Shown in pieces: positions 48,184 through 60,300 of a stretch of 64,000 nt of DNA (its first letter is position 1; each line of letters starts with the position of its first letter). The notes below the pieces were generated by a model. The model did no database searches, was not told the DNA's origin, and saw nothing but the letters and a program-made list of their open reading frames with translations. Source of the DNA: Hermatobates lingyangjiaoensis (taxonomy: Eukaryota; Arthropoda; Insecta; Hemiptera; Hermatobatidae); NCBI GenBank assembly GCA_026182355.1, contig JAPFBL010001928.1, forward strand, positions 6,465,501-6,529,500, written 5' to 3'. A program made the translations under genes and the position numbers.

Positions 48184-48966
48184 TTATACTAAGAGAAGGT
48201 TGGGAGGATTTTGAAGTTGGGTGATAAAGATTGAGAGTATTAAGCAAAAGAAGGAGGACGAAGGGGGTTGTGGTGATGATGAATATTTACGGTTGATGAT
48301 TTCAACCCAAGTGATGATATCTCTGATGGATATAAAGAGTGCTTCACCGTATTGGTCTTTAGTGCATACTTCATTTTTGGGGTTTGTATCAACGGTTAGA
48401 AGAATTGCAGCCATGTGATCACTACAGATAACGCAAGCTCCAACATCTGCGGCACAAAAACCTTCAGAAGTATTATATAGTTGCGTAAATTCAACATCAT
48501 AAACATTTTTCAAGCTCATTCTAGCATTTTCACTGGTTTCATGATCCATGGTTAAATAGTGTGAATAGTGAAAAGGTTCGTGCGGGTTTTGCGCTCCATA
48601 GCCGACAATAAAACAAGATTCGTCATATTGTATACGAAGTTTGACTGGTTTTGGGAGAAGTTTTAACCGAGTGACGAGAATAACCAAGGTTGTCTCTCTT
48701 GTGTAAGAAGGAAACAGTTCTATCTTTGTGATGCCATACTCATCATAGTCGTAAGCAAGGTCGGAGTAGTATTGTCGAACGGCTATCACTTCTGGCTTAA
48801 ATTGACCAACGCACGAAGAAACAGTCAACACTGTATAATTACCAACAACGGTTCCAGTACAATAGGTGAGGTCATTACCTTTGGGTACCTCTGTCACTAC
48901 AAGTAACACATATGCAAAATGACCTGCTGATTGATTCACTTGTCCATACATATCCCAAAGTATCAC
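48184..48966 (-). CDS. Trypsin-fold serine protease homologue, catalytically dead; 5' exon(s) not found
   Basis: A chymotrypsin-family (S1) domain by pattern: the two-cysteine block YCTGTVVGNYTVLTVSSC (residues 35-52), CFIVGYG near 118, and FCAADVGACVIC (170-181) at the usual active-site loop. All three triad residues appear lost: His is Ser51 in the TAAHC-like motif, the Asp of the DIALL-like strand is missing near 92-98, and GDSGG is replaced by ADVGA (173-177). It should therefore be a non-proteolytic homologue, a class often found in insect secretions and immunity. The frame opens at a GTG that is not a credible start. An acceptor-like AG lies just upstream (about 48967-48982), so a signal-peptide exon is probably missing; Met6 is the first ATG. 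After the domain there is a Ser/Pro linker and a hydrophobic end (SSSFFCLILSIFITQL), which could be a GPI-anchor signal or short membrane anchor. A decayed gene is possible, but about 780 bases stay open. Confidence 0.72.
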   Translation of the reverse strand: MILWDMYGQVNQSAGHFAYVLLVVTEVPKGNDLTYCTGTVVGNYTVLTVSSCVGQFKPEVIAVRQYYSDLAYDYDEYGITKIELFPSYTRETTLVILVTRLKLLPKPVKLRIQYDESCFIVGYGAQNPHEPFHYSHYLTMDHETSENARMSLKNVYDVEFTQLYNTSEGFCAADVGACVICSDHMAAILLTVDTNPKNEVCTKDQYGEALFISIRDIITWVEIINRKYSSSPQPPSSSFFCLILSIFITQLQNPPNLLLV

Positions 48967-49522
48967 TAACTCAAATCACCTGTTTGCAAAAAAACATTCT
49001 TGCCAAAAAAGACAGGTCCAGTACGATTAAATACTCTGCTTATTAACCACAAATGTTTTCTCATTCCTTAAGTAAAATGGAATTGACAGCTAACCATAAC
49101 CTATGGAAACAATGAAGGAGTACTTAACTAAAACTTTAATTATTATAAAGCTTATCTTGCTAGCCAACAAACTCGTAAAAAAACCCCCCTATTCTAATAA
49201 ACTTGAGTGACGTAAAATTTACTCCCGATGTAGAATCAACCTTATAATATGACTTACCTATTGCTGACATGGGTGCAAAATAATAAATGAGATATACTTT
49301 CAGACCCTAGAATAGCACTAATAAGTAAAAGTCAAAAAGTGAGGGTACTAGGAACATTTTAATGGATATTAATTTAAAAGCGTTCTAGAATTTTTTTTTG
49401 TTTTTTATTCAACGCTTGCTGGTGCTTTCACCTGTTAGTGTGCTTTCCGTGGGATGGAACTTTGACTAACCATTTTAATAAAGGACACAGCAATATCACC
49501 GGGTTAATTATAGGAAAAATAA

Positions 49523-50203
49523 TGAGAATCCTAGATTTTGCCTAACTTGACTATATTTTAGAATAGGGAGATTTAATGAGTACCAGACATCGTATAGGGC
49601 AGTGTTTCCCAAAGTGGGCGGTACCGCCCCCCCCTGGAGGCGGTGCTTTGATACCGGGGGGGGGGGGGGGGGATGCAAAAAGGAGCGGGGATTCTATTTC
49701 CAAAAATTGAAAATGTTCATGCAATATAATTTCTAAATTTAAGTGAAAACACGACATTAAACCTTAAACTTCTAGGAAACAGTTTCTTAAAATTATTTGT
49801 TTTGATAATTCATTTTTATGTTAAAAGTATATTCTCACCTAAGTTTCTTTTATTGTGTATTAATTTCTTTGCATAATTATGCTATGAAACAATACATCTA
49901 TTGGATTCTACATAAATATTCGATTAGGTATTATTTTAATTTAATTATTAAAATGTTGCTCATTTGGTTATTTAGTCTAGGAATCTCATTATTATTGAAG
50001 GGTGTTGAGTTATAGGTTTATGGACCCAGGGGGGGTGGGGGGGGTCACTAGAAAAAGTTTGGGAAACACTGGTATAGGGGATGTTTTGTTCATACCCCCC
50101 CTCCCTCCTCCCCCGAGTAAAGAAATCAAGGCCACAGTGAGAATTGAACCCATGATCTAACAGTTCAAAGGCAAGAACGCAAACCACTAGGCTACCTTGG
50201 CCC
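49523..50203 (-). mobile_element. tRNA-derived SINE split by a hAT MITE
   Basis: Outer parts 49523-49599 and 50072-50203 join into a SINE like the one at 660-892 once the MITE is removed. The tRNA-like head (AGAATTGAACCCATGATCTA region, near 50140) is at the right end. Confidence 0.75.
49600..50071. mobile_element. hAT-type MITE, 472 bp, with 8-bp target duplication
   Basis: Terminal inverted repeats CAGTGTTTCCCAAA / TTTGGGAAACACTG, flanked on both sides by GTATAGGG (49592-49599 and 50072-50079). An 8-bp duplication and a CAGTG terminus are hAT hallmarks. No transposase; subterminal G and C runs (14-18 G near 49657). Confidence 0.9.
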
Positions 50204-50535
50204 TTGAATTCTAACATAAACCGTTTAACTTACCCACAATATTCCTTCTTGGGATCGATGTAATCACGTCTAATACCAACTATTGCAATAACAAACAATC
50301 GAATAAAATTTATTTTATTCGTAATATACAGTATTCAGTATTCCTTCTTCTCCGATTCTTCTTTATATAATACTAAAAGTACTATATTATTTGTTACCCA
50401 ACTAGAAATACTATATTAACGATCGTAAGCCTGTATTTTTTTGTTTATTGTTTAAACCGATACCCTAGCGGGTAATAACGTCAGCTGCTTACCGGCTTTT
50501 TTTTTGTATAGGTGATTTTACGAATTCTATATTTT

Positions 50536-50758
50536 AGTCCTAAATTTTGCCTAACTCAAGTGCAGTTCGAGTTGGGATCTTTAATGAGTACCTGACGTCG
50601 TACAGGCTTTGGACCGACAGCTTAACGTCCTCTCCAAGGGACGACGCACTCAGATTTATTGACCTCTCACATGAGTAAAATTGAGGGCCAGGTGGGGATC
50701 GAACACCGGACTACCAGCCCAGAGGTGAGTACGTTAACCACTGAGCTAACCTGGCCCC
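50536..50758 (-). mobile_element. tRNA-derived SINE, best-preserved copy
   Basis: The minus strand starts GGGGCCAGGTTAGCTCAGTG (A box TTAGCTCAGTGG) with GTGTTCGATCCCC (B box), then the body ending GGCAAAATTTAGGACT. Pol III promoter boxes look intact. Confidence 0.8.
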
Positions 50759-50843
50759 TATGCCTGTATTAATTAATTAGAGAATTTCCTACAGTTGTCT
50801 CTATACCACTTCTTGCTTTTGATAACATGTTGTGAAGAGGGTA

Positions 50844-51235
50844 AGTGATATGGAGGGTGGGAGGAGGAGGAGAGGGGAGAGAAGAGAAGAGAGAGAGAGG
50901 GAGAGAGAGAGAGAGGGAGAGAGAGAGAGAGAGGGAGAGAAAGAAGAGAGAGGGAGAGAGAGGGGGTGAGGAAGAGAGAGGGAGAGAGAGAGAGAGTGGG
51001 GGAGAGGGAGAGAGGGGGAGAAAGATAGAGAGAGGGGGGAGAGGGAGAGAGAGAGGAAGGAGTGGGAGAGAGAGGGGGGGAGAGAGAGGGGGGAGAGAAG
51101 AGAGACAGAGAGAGAGAGGGAGAGAAAAGGGGAGAGAGAGGGAGGGAGAGGGGGAGAGAGAGAGGGAGGGGGGAGAGGGAGAGAGAGAGAGGAGAGAGAC
51201 AGAGAGAGAGGCTGTTAGAGGTGTAGAGAGTTATG
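50844..51235. repeat. GA-rich purine tract
   Basis: About 390 bp almost wholly of A and G on the plus strand, mostly (GA)n with GGG interruptions. Lies 130 bp past the stop codon of the giant repeat protein, on its 3' side. Polypurine DNA of this length can form triplex structure. The open frame through it is composition, not a gene. Confidence 0.9.
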
Positions 51236-51364
51236 GGAGTTATGAGTTATGATTAGAGTTATATCAGTACTAATATTACAATACTACATTACAATGAATA
51301 ATTCAAAATACACACAATAATAAAGTATATTTGAAAACTGAAAAGAAATAGTAGTTTTATAAGA

Positions 51365-54300
51365 TTAATCAGTGTCTGTATCCATAGATTCATCATTTCT
51401 TGTTTTGCTTATAATCTTCCGAAAGGTCCGTCTAACCTCTTTTGCTGAAATATCTGACTCTGTTTCAGTAGTGGTCTGTTCCCCACTGTTACTCTCTAAA
51501 AGAGATATTATACCATCCCTTCTCTTTTGTTTCAATTTCGGAGTTTTCAGTAGTACACCAAATATTGGGAATCTTTGAAAAACTTGGAATTGTTTTACTA
51601 TATTCTGAGATGGGTCTTCAGGAGTCATATTTCTGTATGAAATTAATTTTCTCTCATAAAGGTCTGTTTCATCAGCTAAATTAGTATCAGGTTCAGAGAA
51701 AATTTGTTTAGATGGACCAGGTTGTGGAGATAGAGATTGTATTAACCGATTATCTGTTTCTTCAGATCTACTACTTACATAATTTTCTGTTTTATGCAAG
51801 TGTAGAGCGTTATTATTGTGTTCATCAATTTCAGAAGGAGACCTTGTGGTAACAGGAATAACTTTCGCAAGATTATGTGCACCTCTATCAATTGGTATTA
51901 CATGTGGTAATTGGTGTCTCACGTCTCGGTTATAAATAGTATCTTCAGCAACAGCAGGATGTTTCTCCATTACAACTTCATCTTCATATGTAAGATAAAC
52001 TCCAGCATCCATTGATCTTGTGTGTCTCTGATCTACATGTTCTTTCCAATCAGGACTGTGAGGAGTGTCATGGGATCTAGTTGTGTGATCTATAGGCATT
52101 TCTTGGAACTGATGAGGATGTCTTCTGTGATAATCAGTCTGAGAAGAAGATTTTTGAATGGTATTCTCCCCTTCATATCTAGGATATGCTCCAGCATCCA
52201 TTGATATTGTGTGCCTCTGAACTACATCTTCTTTCCAATCTGGACTGTGAGAAGTGTCATGGGATCTAGTTGTGTGATCTATAGGCATTTCTTCGAACAG
52301 ATGAGGATGTCTTCTGTGATAATCAGTCTGAGAAGAAGATTTCTGAATGGTATTCTCCCCTTCATATCTAGGACATGCTCCAGCATCCATTGATCTTCTG
52401 TGCCTCTGAACTACATCTTCTTTCCAATCTGGACTGTGAGGAGTGTCATGGGATCTAGTTGTGTGATCAATAGGCATTTCTTGGAACTGATGAGGATGTC
52501 TTCTGTGATAATCAGTCTGAGAAGAAGATTTTTGAATGGTATTCTCCCCTTCATATCTAGGATATGCTCCAGCATCCATTGATCTTGTGTGCCTCTGAAC
52601 AACATCTTCTTTCCAATCAGGACTGTGAGGAGTGTCATGGGATCTAGTTGTGTGATCTATAGGCATTTCTTGGAACTGATGGGGAAGTCTTCTGTGATAA
52701 TCAGTCTCAGAAGAAGATTTTTGAATGATATTCTCCCCTTCATATCTAGGATATGCTCCAGCATCCATTGATCTTCTGTGCCTATGAACTACATCTTCTT
52801 TCCAATCAGGACTATGAGGAGTGTCTTGAGATCTAGTTGCGTGATCTATAAGCATTTCTTGGAACTGATGAGGATGTCTTCTGTGATAATCAGTCTGAGA
52901 AGAAGATTTTTGAATGGTATTCTCCCCTTCATATCTAGGATATGCTCCAGCATCCATTGATATTGTGTGCCTCTGAACTACATCTTCTTTCCAATCTGGA
53001 CTGTGAGGAGTGTCATGGGATCTAGTTGTGTGATCTATAGGCATTTCTTGGAACTGATGAGGATGTCTTCTGTGATAATCAGTCTGAGAAGAAGATTTTT
53101 GAATGGTATTCTCCCCTTCATATCTAGGATATGCTCCAGCATCCATTGATATTGTGTGCCTCTGAACTACATCTTCTTTCCAATCTGGACTGTGAGGAGT
53201 GTCATGGGATCTAGTTGTGTGATCAATAGGCATTTCTTGGAACTGATGAGGATGTCTTCTGTGATAATCAGTCTGAGAAGAAGATTTTTGAATGGTATTC
53301 TCCCCTTCATATCTAGGATATGCTCCAGCATCCATTGATATTGTGTGCCTCTGAACTACATCTTCTTTCCAATCTGGACTGTGAGGAGTGTCATGGGATC
53401 TAGTTGTGTGATCTATAGGCATTTCTTCGAACAGATGAGGATGTCTTCTGTGATAATCAGTCTGAGAAGAAGATTTTGAATGGTATTCTCCCCTTCATAT
53501 CTAGGATATGCTCCAGCATCCATTGATCTTGTGTGCCTCTGAACTACATCTTCTTTCCAATCTGGACTGTGAGGAGTGTCATGGGATCTAGTTGTGTGAT
53601 CAATAGGCATTTCTTGGAACTGATGAGGATGTCTTCTGTGATAATCAGTCTGAGAAGAAGATTTTTGAATGGTATTCTCCCCTTCATATCTAGGATATGC
53701 TCCAGCATCCATTGATCTTGTGTGCCTCTGAACTACATCTTCTTTCCAATCAGGACTATGAGGAGTGTCATGGGATCTAGTTGTGTGATCTATAGGCATT
53801 TCTTGGAACTGATGAGGATGTCTTCTGTGATAATCAGTCTGAGAAGAAGATTTTTGAATGGTATTCTCCCCTTCATATCTAGGATATGCTCCAGCATCCA
53901 TTGATCTTGTGTGCCTCTGAACTACATCTTCTTTCCAATCTGGACTGTGAGGAGTGTCATGGGATCTAGTTGTGTGATCTATAGGCATTTCTTGGAACTG
54001 ATGAGGATGTCTTCTGTGATAATCAGTCTGAGAAGAAGATTTCTGAATGGTATTCTCCCCTTCATATCTAGGATATGCTCCAGCATCCATTGATCTTCTG
54101 TGCCTCTGATCTACATCTTCTTTCCAATCTGGACTGTGAGGAATGTCATTGGATCTAGTTGTGTGATCTATAGGCATTTCTTGGAACTGATGAGGATGTC
54201 TTCTGTGATAATCAGTCTGAGAAGAAGATTTTTGAATGGTATTCTTCCCTTCATATCTAGGATATGCTCCAGCATCCATGGATCTTGTGTGACTCTGAAC

Positions 54301-57300
54301 TACATCTTCTTTCCAATCTGGACTGTGAGGAGTGTCATGGGATCTAGTTGTGTGATCTATAGGCATTTCTTGGAACTGATGAGGATGTCTTCTGTGATAA
54401 TCAGTCTGAGAAGAAGATTTTGAATGGTATTCTCTCCTTCATATCTAGGATATGCTCCAGCATCCATTGATCTTGTGTGCCTCTGAACTACATCTTCTTT
54501 CCAATCTGGACTGTGAGGAGTGTCATGGGATCTAGTTGTGTGATCTATAGGCATTTCTTGGAACTGATGAGGATGTCTTCTGTGATAATCAGTCTGAGAA
54601 GAAGATTTCTGAATGGTATTCTCTCCTGCATATCTAGGACATGCTCCAGCATCCATTGATATTGTGTGCCTCTGATCTACATCTTCTTTCCAATCAGGAC
54701 TATGAGGATTTTCATGAGATCTTGTTGTGTGATGTTTAGGCATTTCATGGAATTGATGAATTTGCTTTTTTTGGACATCTATTTCTGATGATGTTTCTGT
54801 AACTATAGTCTCTCCTGCATATCTAGGATATGCTCCAGCATCCATTGATCTTGTGTGTCTCTGATCTACATGTGCTTTGCTATCTGGACTGAGAGGTGTG
54901 TCATGAGATCTAGTTGTATGATCTTTAGGCATTTCATGGAATTGATGAATTTGTTTTCTTAGGACATCTATTTCTGAAGATGTTTCTGTAACTATAGTCT
55001 CTCCTTCATATCTGGGATATGCTCCGTCATCCATTGATCTTGTGTGTCTCTGATCTAAATGTGCTTTCCTATCTGGACTTTGAGAAGTGTCATGAGACCT
55101 AGTTGTGTGATCTTTAGGCATTTCATGGAATTGATGAATTTGCTTTCTTTGGACATCTATTTCTGAAGATGTTTCTGAAACTATAGTCTCTCCTGCATAT
55201 CTAGGATATGCTGCAGCATCCATTGATCTTGTGTGTCTCTGATCTACATGTGCTTTCCTATCTGGACTGTGAGGAGTGTCATGAGACCTCGTTGTGTGTT
55301 CTTTAGGCATTTCATGGAATTGATGAATTTGTTTTCTTTGGACATCTATTTCTGAAGATGTTTCTGTAACTATAGTCTCTCCTTCATATCTGGGATATGC
55401 TCCGGCATCCATTGATCTTGTGTGTCTCTGATCTAAATGTGCTTTCCTATCTGGACTTTGAGAAGTGTCATGAGACCTAGTTGTGTGATCTTTAGGCATT
55501 TCATGGAATTGATGAATTTGCTTTCTTTGGACATCTATTTCTGAAGATGTTTCTGTAACTATAGTCTCTCCTGCATATCTAGGATATGCTCCAGCATCCA
55601 TTGATCTTGTGTGTCTCTGATCTACATGTGCTTTCCTATCTGGACTTTGAGGAGTGTCATGAGACCTAGTTGTGTGATCTTTAGGCATTTCATGGAATTG
55701 ATGAATTTGCTTTCTTTGGACATCTATTTCTGAAGATGTATCTGAAAATATAGTCTCTCCTGCATATCTAGGATATGCTGCAGCATCCATTGATCTTGTG
55801 TGTCTCTGATCTACATGTGCTTTCCTATCTGGACTGTGAGGAGTGTCATGAGACCTCGTTGTGTGCTCTTTAGGCATTTCATGGAATTGATGAATTTGCT
55901 TTCTTTGGACATCTATTTCTGAAGATGTTTCTGTAACTATAGTCTCTCCTTCATATCTGGGATATGCTCCGGCATCCATTGATCTTGTGTGTCTTTGATC
56001 TACATGTGCTTTCCTATCTGTACTTTGAGGTGTGTCATGAGACCTAGTTGTGTGATCTTTAGGCATTTCATGGAATTGATGAATTTGCTTTCTTTGGACA
56101 TCTATTTCTGAAGATGTTTCTGAAACTATAGTCTCTCCTTCATATCTAGGATATACTCCGGCATCCATTGATCTTGTGTGTCTTTGATCTACATGTGCTT
56201 TCCTATCTGGACTTTGAGGTGTGTCATGAGACCTAGTTGTGTGATCTTTAGGCATTTCATGGAATTGATGAATTTGCTTTCTTTGGACATCTATTTCTGA
56301 AGATGTTTCTGTAACTATAGTCTCTCCTTCATATCTGGGATATGCTCCGGCATCCATTGATCTTGTGTGTCTTTGATCTACATGTGCTTTCCTATCTGTA
56401 CTTTGAGGTGTGTCATGAGACCTAGTTGTGTGATCTTTAGGCATTTCATGGAATTGATGAATTTGCTTTCTTTGGACAACTATTTCTGAAGATGTTTCTT
56501 TAACTATAGTCTCTCCTTCATATCTGGGATATGCTCCGCATCCATTGATCTTGTGTGTCTCTGATCACATGTGCTTTCCTATCTGGCTTGAGGTGTGTCA
56601 TGAGATCTAGTTGTGTGATCTTTAGGAATTTCATGGAATTGATGAATTTGCTTTCTTTGGACATCTATTTCTGAAGATGTTTCTGTAACTATAGTCTCTC
56701 CTTCATATCTAGGATATGCTGCAGCATCCATTGATCTTGTGTGTCTCTGATCGACATGTTCTTTCCTATCTGGACTTTGAGGTGTGTCATGAGACCTAGT
56801 TGTGTGATCTTTAGGCATTTCATGGAATTGATGAATTGGTTTTCTTTGGACATCTATTTCAGAAGATGTTTCTGAAACTATAGTCTCTCCTTCATATCTA
56901 GGATATGCTGCAGCATCCATTGATCTTGTGTGTCTTTGATCTACATGTGCTTTCCTATCTGGACTGTGAGGAGTGTCATGAGACCTAGTTGTGTGATCTT
57001 TAGGCATTTCATGGAATTGATGAATTTGTTTTCCTTGGACATCTATTTCTGATGATGTTTCTGTAACTATAGTCTCTCCTTCATATCTAGGATATGCTCC
57101 GCATCCATTGATCTTGTGTGTCTCTGATCCACATGTGCTTTCCTATCTGGCTTGAGGTGTGTCATAAGACCTAGTTGTGTGATCTTTAGGCATTTCATGG
57201 AATTGATGAATTTGTTTTCCTTGGACATCTATTTCTGATGATGTTTCTGTAACTATAGTCTCTCCTTCATATCTAGGATATGCTCCGGCATCCATTGATC

Positions 57301-60300
57301 TTGTGTGTCTCTGATCCACATGTGCTTTCCTATCTGGCCTGAGAGGTGTGTCATGAGATCTAGTTGTGTGATCTTTAGGCATTTCATGGAATTGATGAAT
57401 TTGCTTTCTTTGGACATCTATTTCTGAAGATGTTTCTGTAACTATAGTCTCTCCTTCATATCTGGGATATGCTCCGGCATCCATTGATCTTGTGTGCCTC
57501 TGATCCACATGTGCTTTCCTATCTGGCCTGAGAGGTGTGTCATGGGATCTAGTTGTGTGATCTTTAGGCATTTCATGGAATTGATGAATTTGCTTTCTTT
57601 GGACATCTATTTCTGAAGATGTTTCTGTAACTATAGTCTCTCCTTCATATCTGGGATATGCTCCGGCATCCATTGATCTTGTGTGTCTCTTGATCCACAT
57701 GTGCTTTCCTATCTGGACCTGAGAGGTGTGTCATGGGACCTAGTTGTGTGATCTTTAGGCATTTCATGGAATTGATGAATTTGCTTTCTTTGGACAACTA
57801 TTTCTGAAGATGTTTCTTTAACTATAGTCTCTCCTTCATATCTGGGATATGCTCCGGCATCCATTGATCTTGTGTGTCTCTGATCCACATGTGCTTTCCT
57901 ATCTGGCCTGAGAGGTGTGTCATGAGATCTAGTTGTGTGATCTTTAGGCATTTCATGGAATTGATGAATTTGCTTTCTTTGGACATCTATTTCTGAAGAT
58001 GTTTCTGTAACTATAGTCTCTCCTTCATATCTGGGATATGCTCCGGCATCCATTGATCTTGTGTGTCTCTGATCTAAATGTGCTTTCCTATCTGGACTGT
58101 GAGTAGTGTCATGAGACCTCGTTGTGTGATCTTTAGGCATTTCATGGAATTGATGAATTTGCTTTCTTTGGACATCTATTTCTGAAGATGTTTCTGTAAC
58201 TATAGTCTCTCCTTCATATCTGGGATATGCTCCGGCATCCATTGATCTTGTGTGCTCTGATCCACATGTGCTTTCCTATCTGGACTGAGAGGTGTCATGG
58301 ATCTAGTTGTGTGATCTTTAGGCATTTCATGGAATTGATGAATTTGCTTTCTTTGGACATCTATTTCTGAAGATGTTTCTGTAACTATAGTCTCTCCTTC
58401 ATATCTGGATATGCTCGCATCCATTGATCTTGTGTGCTCTGATCACATGTGCTTTCCTATCTGGACTGTGAGGGTGTCATGGACCTAGTTGTGTGATCTT
58501 TAGGCATTTCATGGAATTGATGAATTTGCTTTCTTTTGGACATCTATTTCTGAAGATGTTTCTGTAACTATAGTCTCTCCTTCATATCTGGGATATGCTC
58601 CGGCATCCATTGATCTTGTGTGTCTTGATCTAATGTGCTTTCCTATCTGGACTTTGAGAGTGTCATGAGACCTAGTTGTGTGATCTTTAGGCATTTCATG
58701 GAATTGATGAATTTGCTTTCTTTGGACATCTATTTCTGAAGATGTTTCTGAAACTATAGGCTCTCCTGCATATCGAGGATATGCTGCTGCATCCATTGAT
58801 CTTGTGTGTCTCTGATCTACATGTGCTTTCCTATCTCGACTTTGAGGAGTGTCATGAGACCTAGTTGTGTGATCTTTAGGCATTTCTCGGAATTGATGAT
58901 TATGTTTTCCCTTGTGAACGCTTTCGGAACCATATCTTGTAGTAATATTGTGCTTTTCATGTTGAGGATATCCTCTAGCATCCATTGAGCTTGTACGCCT
59001 AGTATCTAAATCTTCTTTCCACTGTCGACTAGAACGAGTTTCTTCAGATTTAGTTTTGTGATGTTTTGGTGTTTTTTGGAATAGTAAAGCTTTAATTTCA
59101 TCATCATCATCTTCATCGTCGTCTTCATGACGTTCATCATCATCAATAATCATTCCAGGAGGAAGTTTTGGACATACTTTTTTTTGAAATCTTTGTACAT
59201 TAGTTTTGTGTTTATCCATTTCTTTTGGGGACTTTGCAGGCTTTTTCTTTCTCTTATCAATAGGATATACTCTATCATCAATTGATGTTATATGTTTAGA
59301 ATCTATATGTTTCATTGGAATTGGCGTATGAGGAAATTCATCTGACCAGTTCCTAGAATACAAAGGAATTTTTTGTAATGATGGATCTTTTTTAGAAAGA
59401 CATTGAAAAGGGTAACATTTTTTTCCATGAAGTTCACATTCTTTTCTTATATCCAATTCTATTGGCTTTCTATATTCATTACATGTTTTTGATATATATT
59501 TTATAGTCGGTTCTGTTGAATTCTCAGCTTCAGATGTACGTTTCATTTGTAAAGCTTGCTCATTATTAGATTGCACTTTATTTTTCCAAGTAGCTAACAG
59601 ACATTTGAACTTATTATCTTCAAGTTTTGCCGATTTACTTTTCTTTGGTTCTACATCTGTTTTTAAATTGGTTGATATATGCGGATGCGCTGATATTGGT
59701 TTTTCTTGTCTGTTCCTGATTTTTCCTTGAATTGATTCAATGCATTTGTCAACACAGTAATCCATTATTTTAGAATCATTTGGATTCTTTTTAGAAACAG
59801 GTAATTTTTCAATCATATCACTAGCATCTTCTTTGGTACTCAAGTCCACACAAGCGGTAACTGGTTTTACTTCTAAATCATGTTTCGATTCCATACCTAT
59901 GCATAATTCTTTCTTGTCTACCTGTGATCCTCCAGAAGGTAACACTGATTCGTATTTATCTTTTAGTTTTAAGAATGAATCCATCGGTTTCTTATCGAAA
60001 TTAATATCGGTGTTTTCTTTTTTATAAATATCAGATTCAGGTTCTTTATTCTTTCTCTCATGAGTTGCTGACACATTCACAGATCCTCTTGCCAAAGGTT
60101 TTCCATCCTTGGTTTTTATATCTGAAAATGAAGAGTCATAAAAATTACCCTTTTCCTGGTATCCACCCCACGCTATTGCACCTCTATTATCAAAACCACT
60201 TTGTTCTTTTGACATTTTAACATCAATATTTGGAATTATTTTAGGAATAATCAAATTATCAATACTATAATTGGATTTTTCATCCAGTTTCATCCAAGAT

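Noticed and set aside
50845..51252. 135-codon open frame rich in Glu, Arg and Gly
   Set aside because: It is simply the GA-rich tract read in one frame; no start context or domain.
52022..54659. Series of 60-codon plus-strand frames, each much alike
   Set aside because: They are the antisense of the 189-bp coding repeats and recur with the same period; the minus strand is coding.
51365..58700. Programmed ribosomal frameshifting in the giant gene
   Set aside because: The indels differ in kind and place and restore frame only by chance; homopolymer and dropout-type sequence errors explain them more simply.
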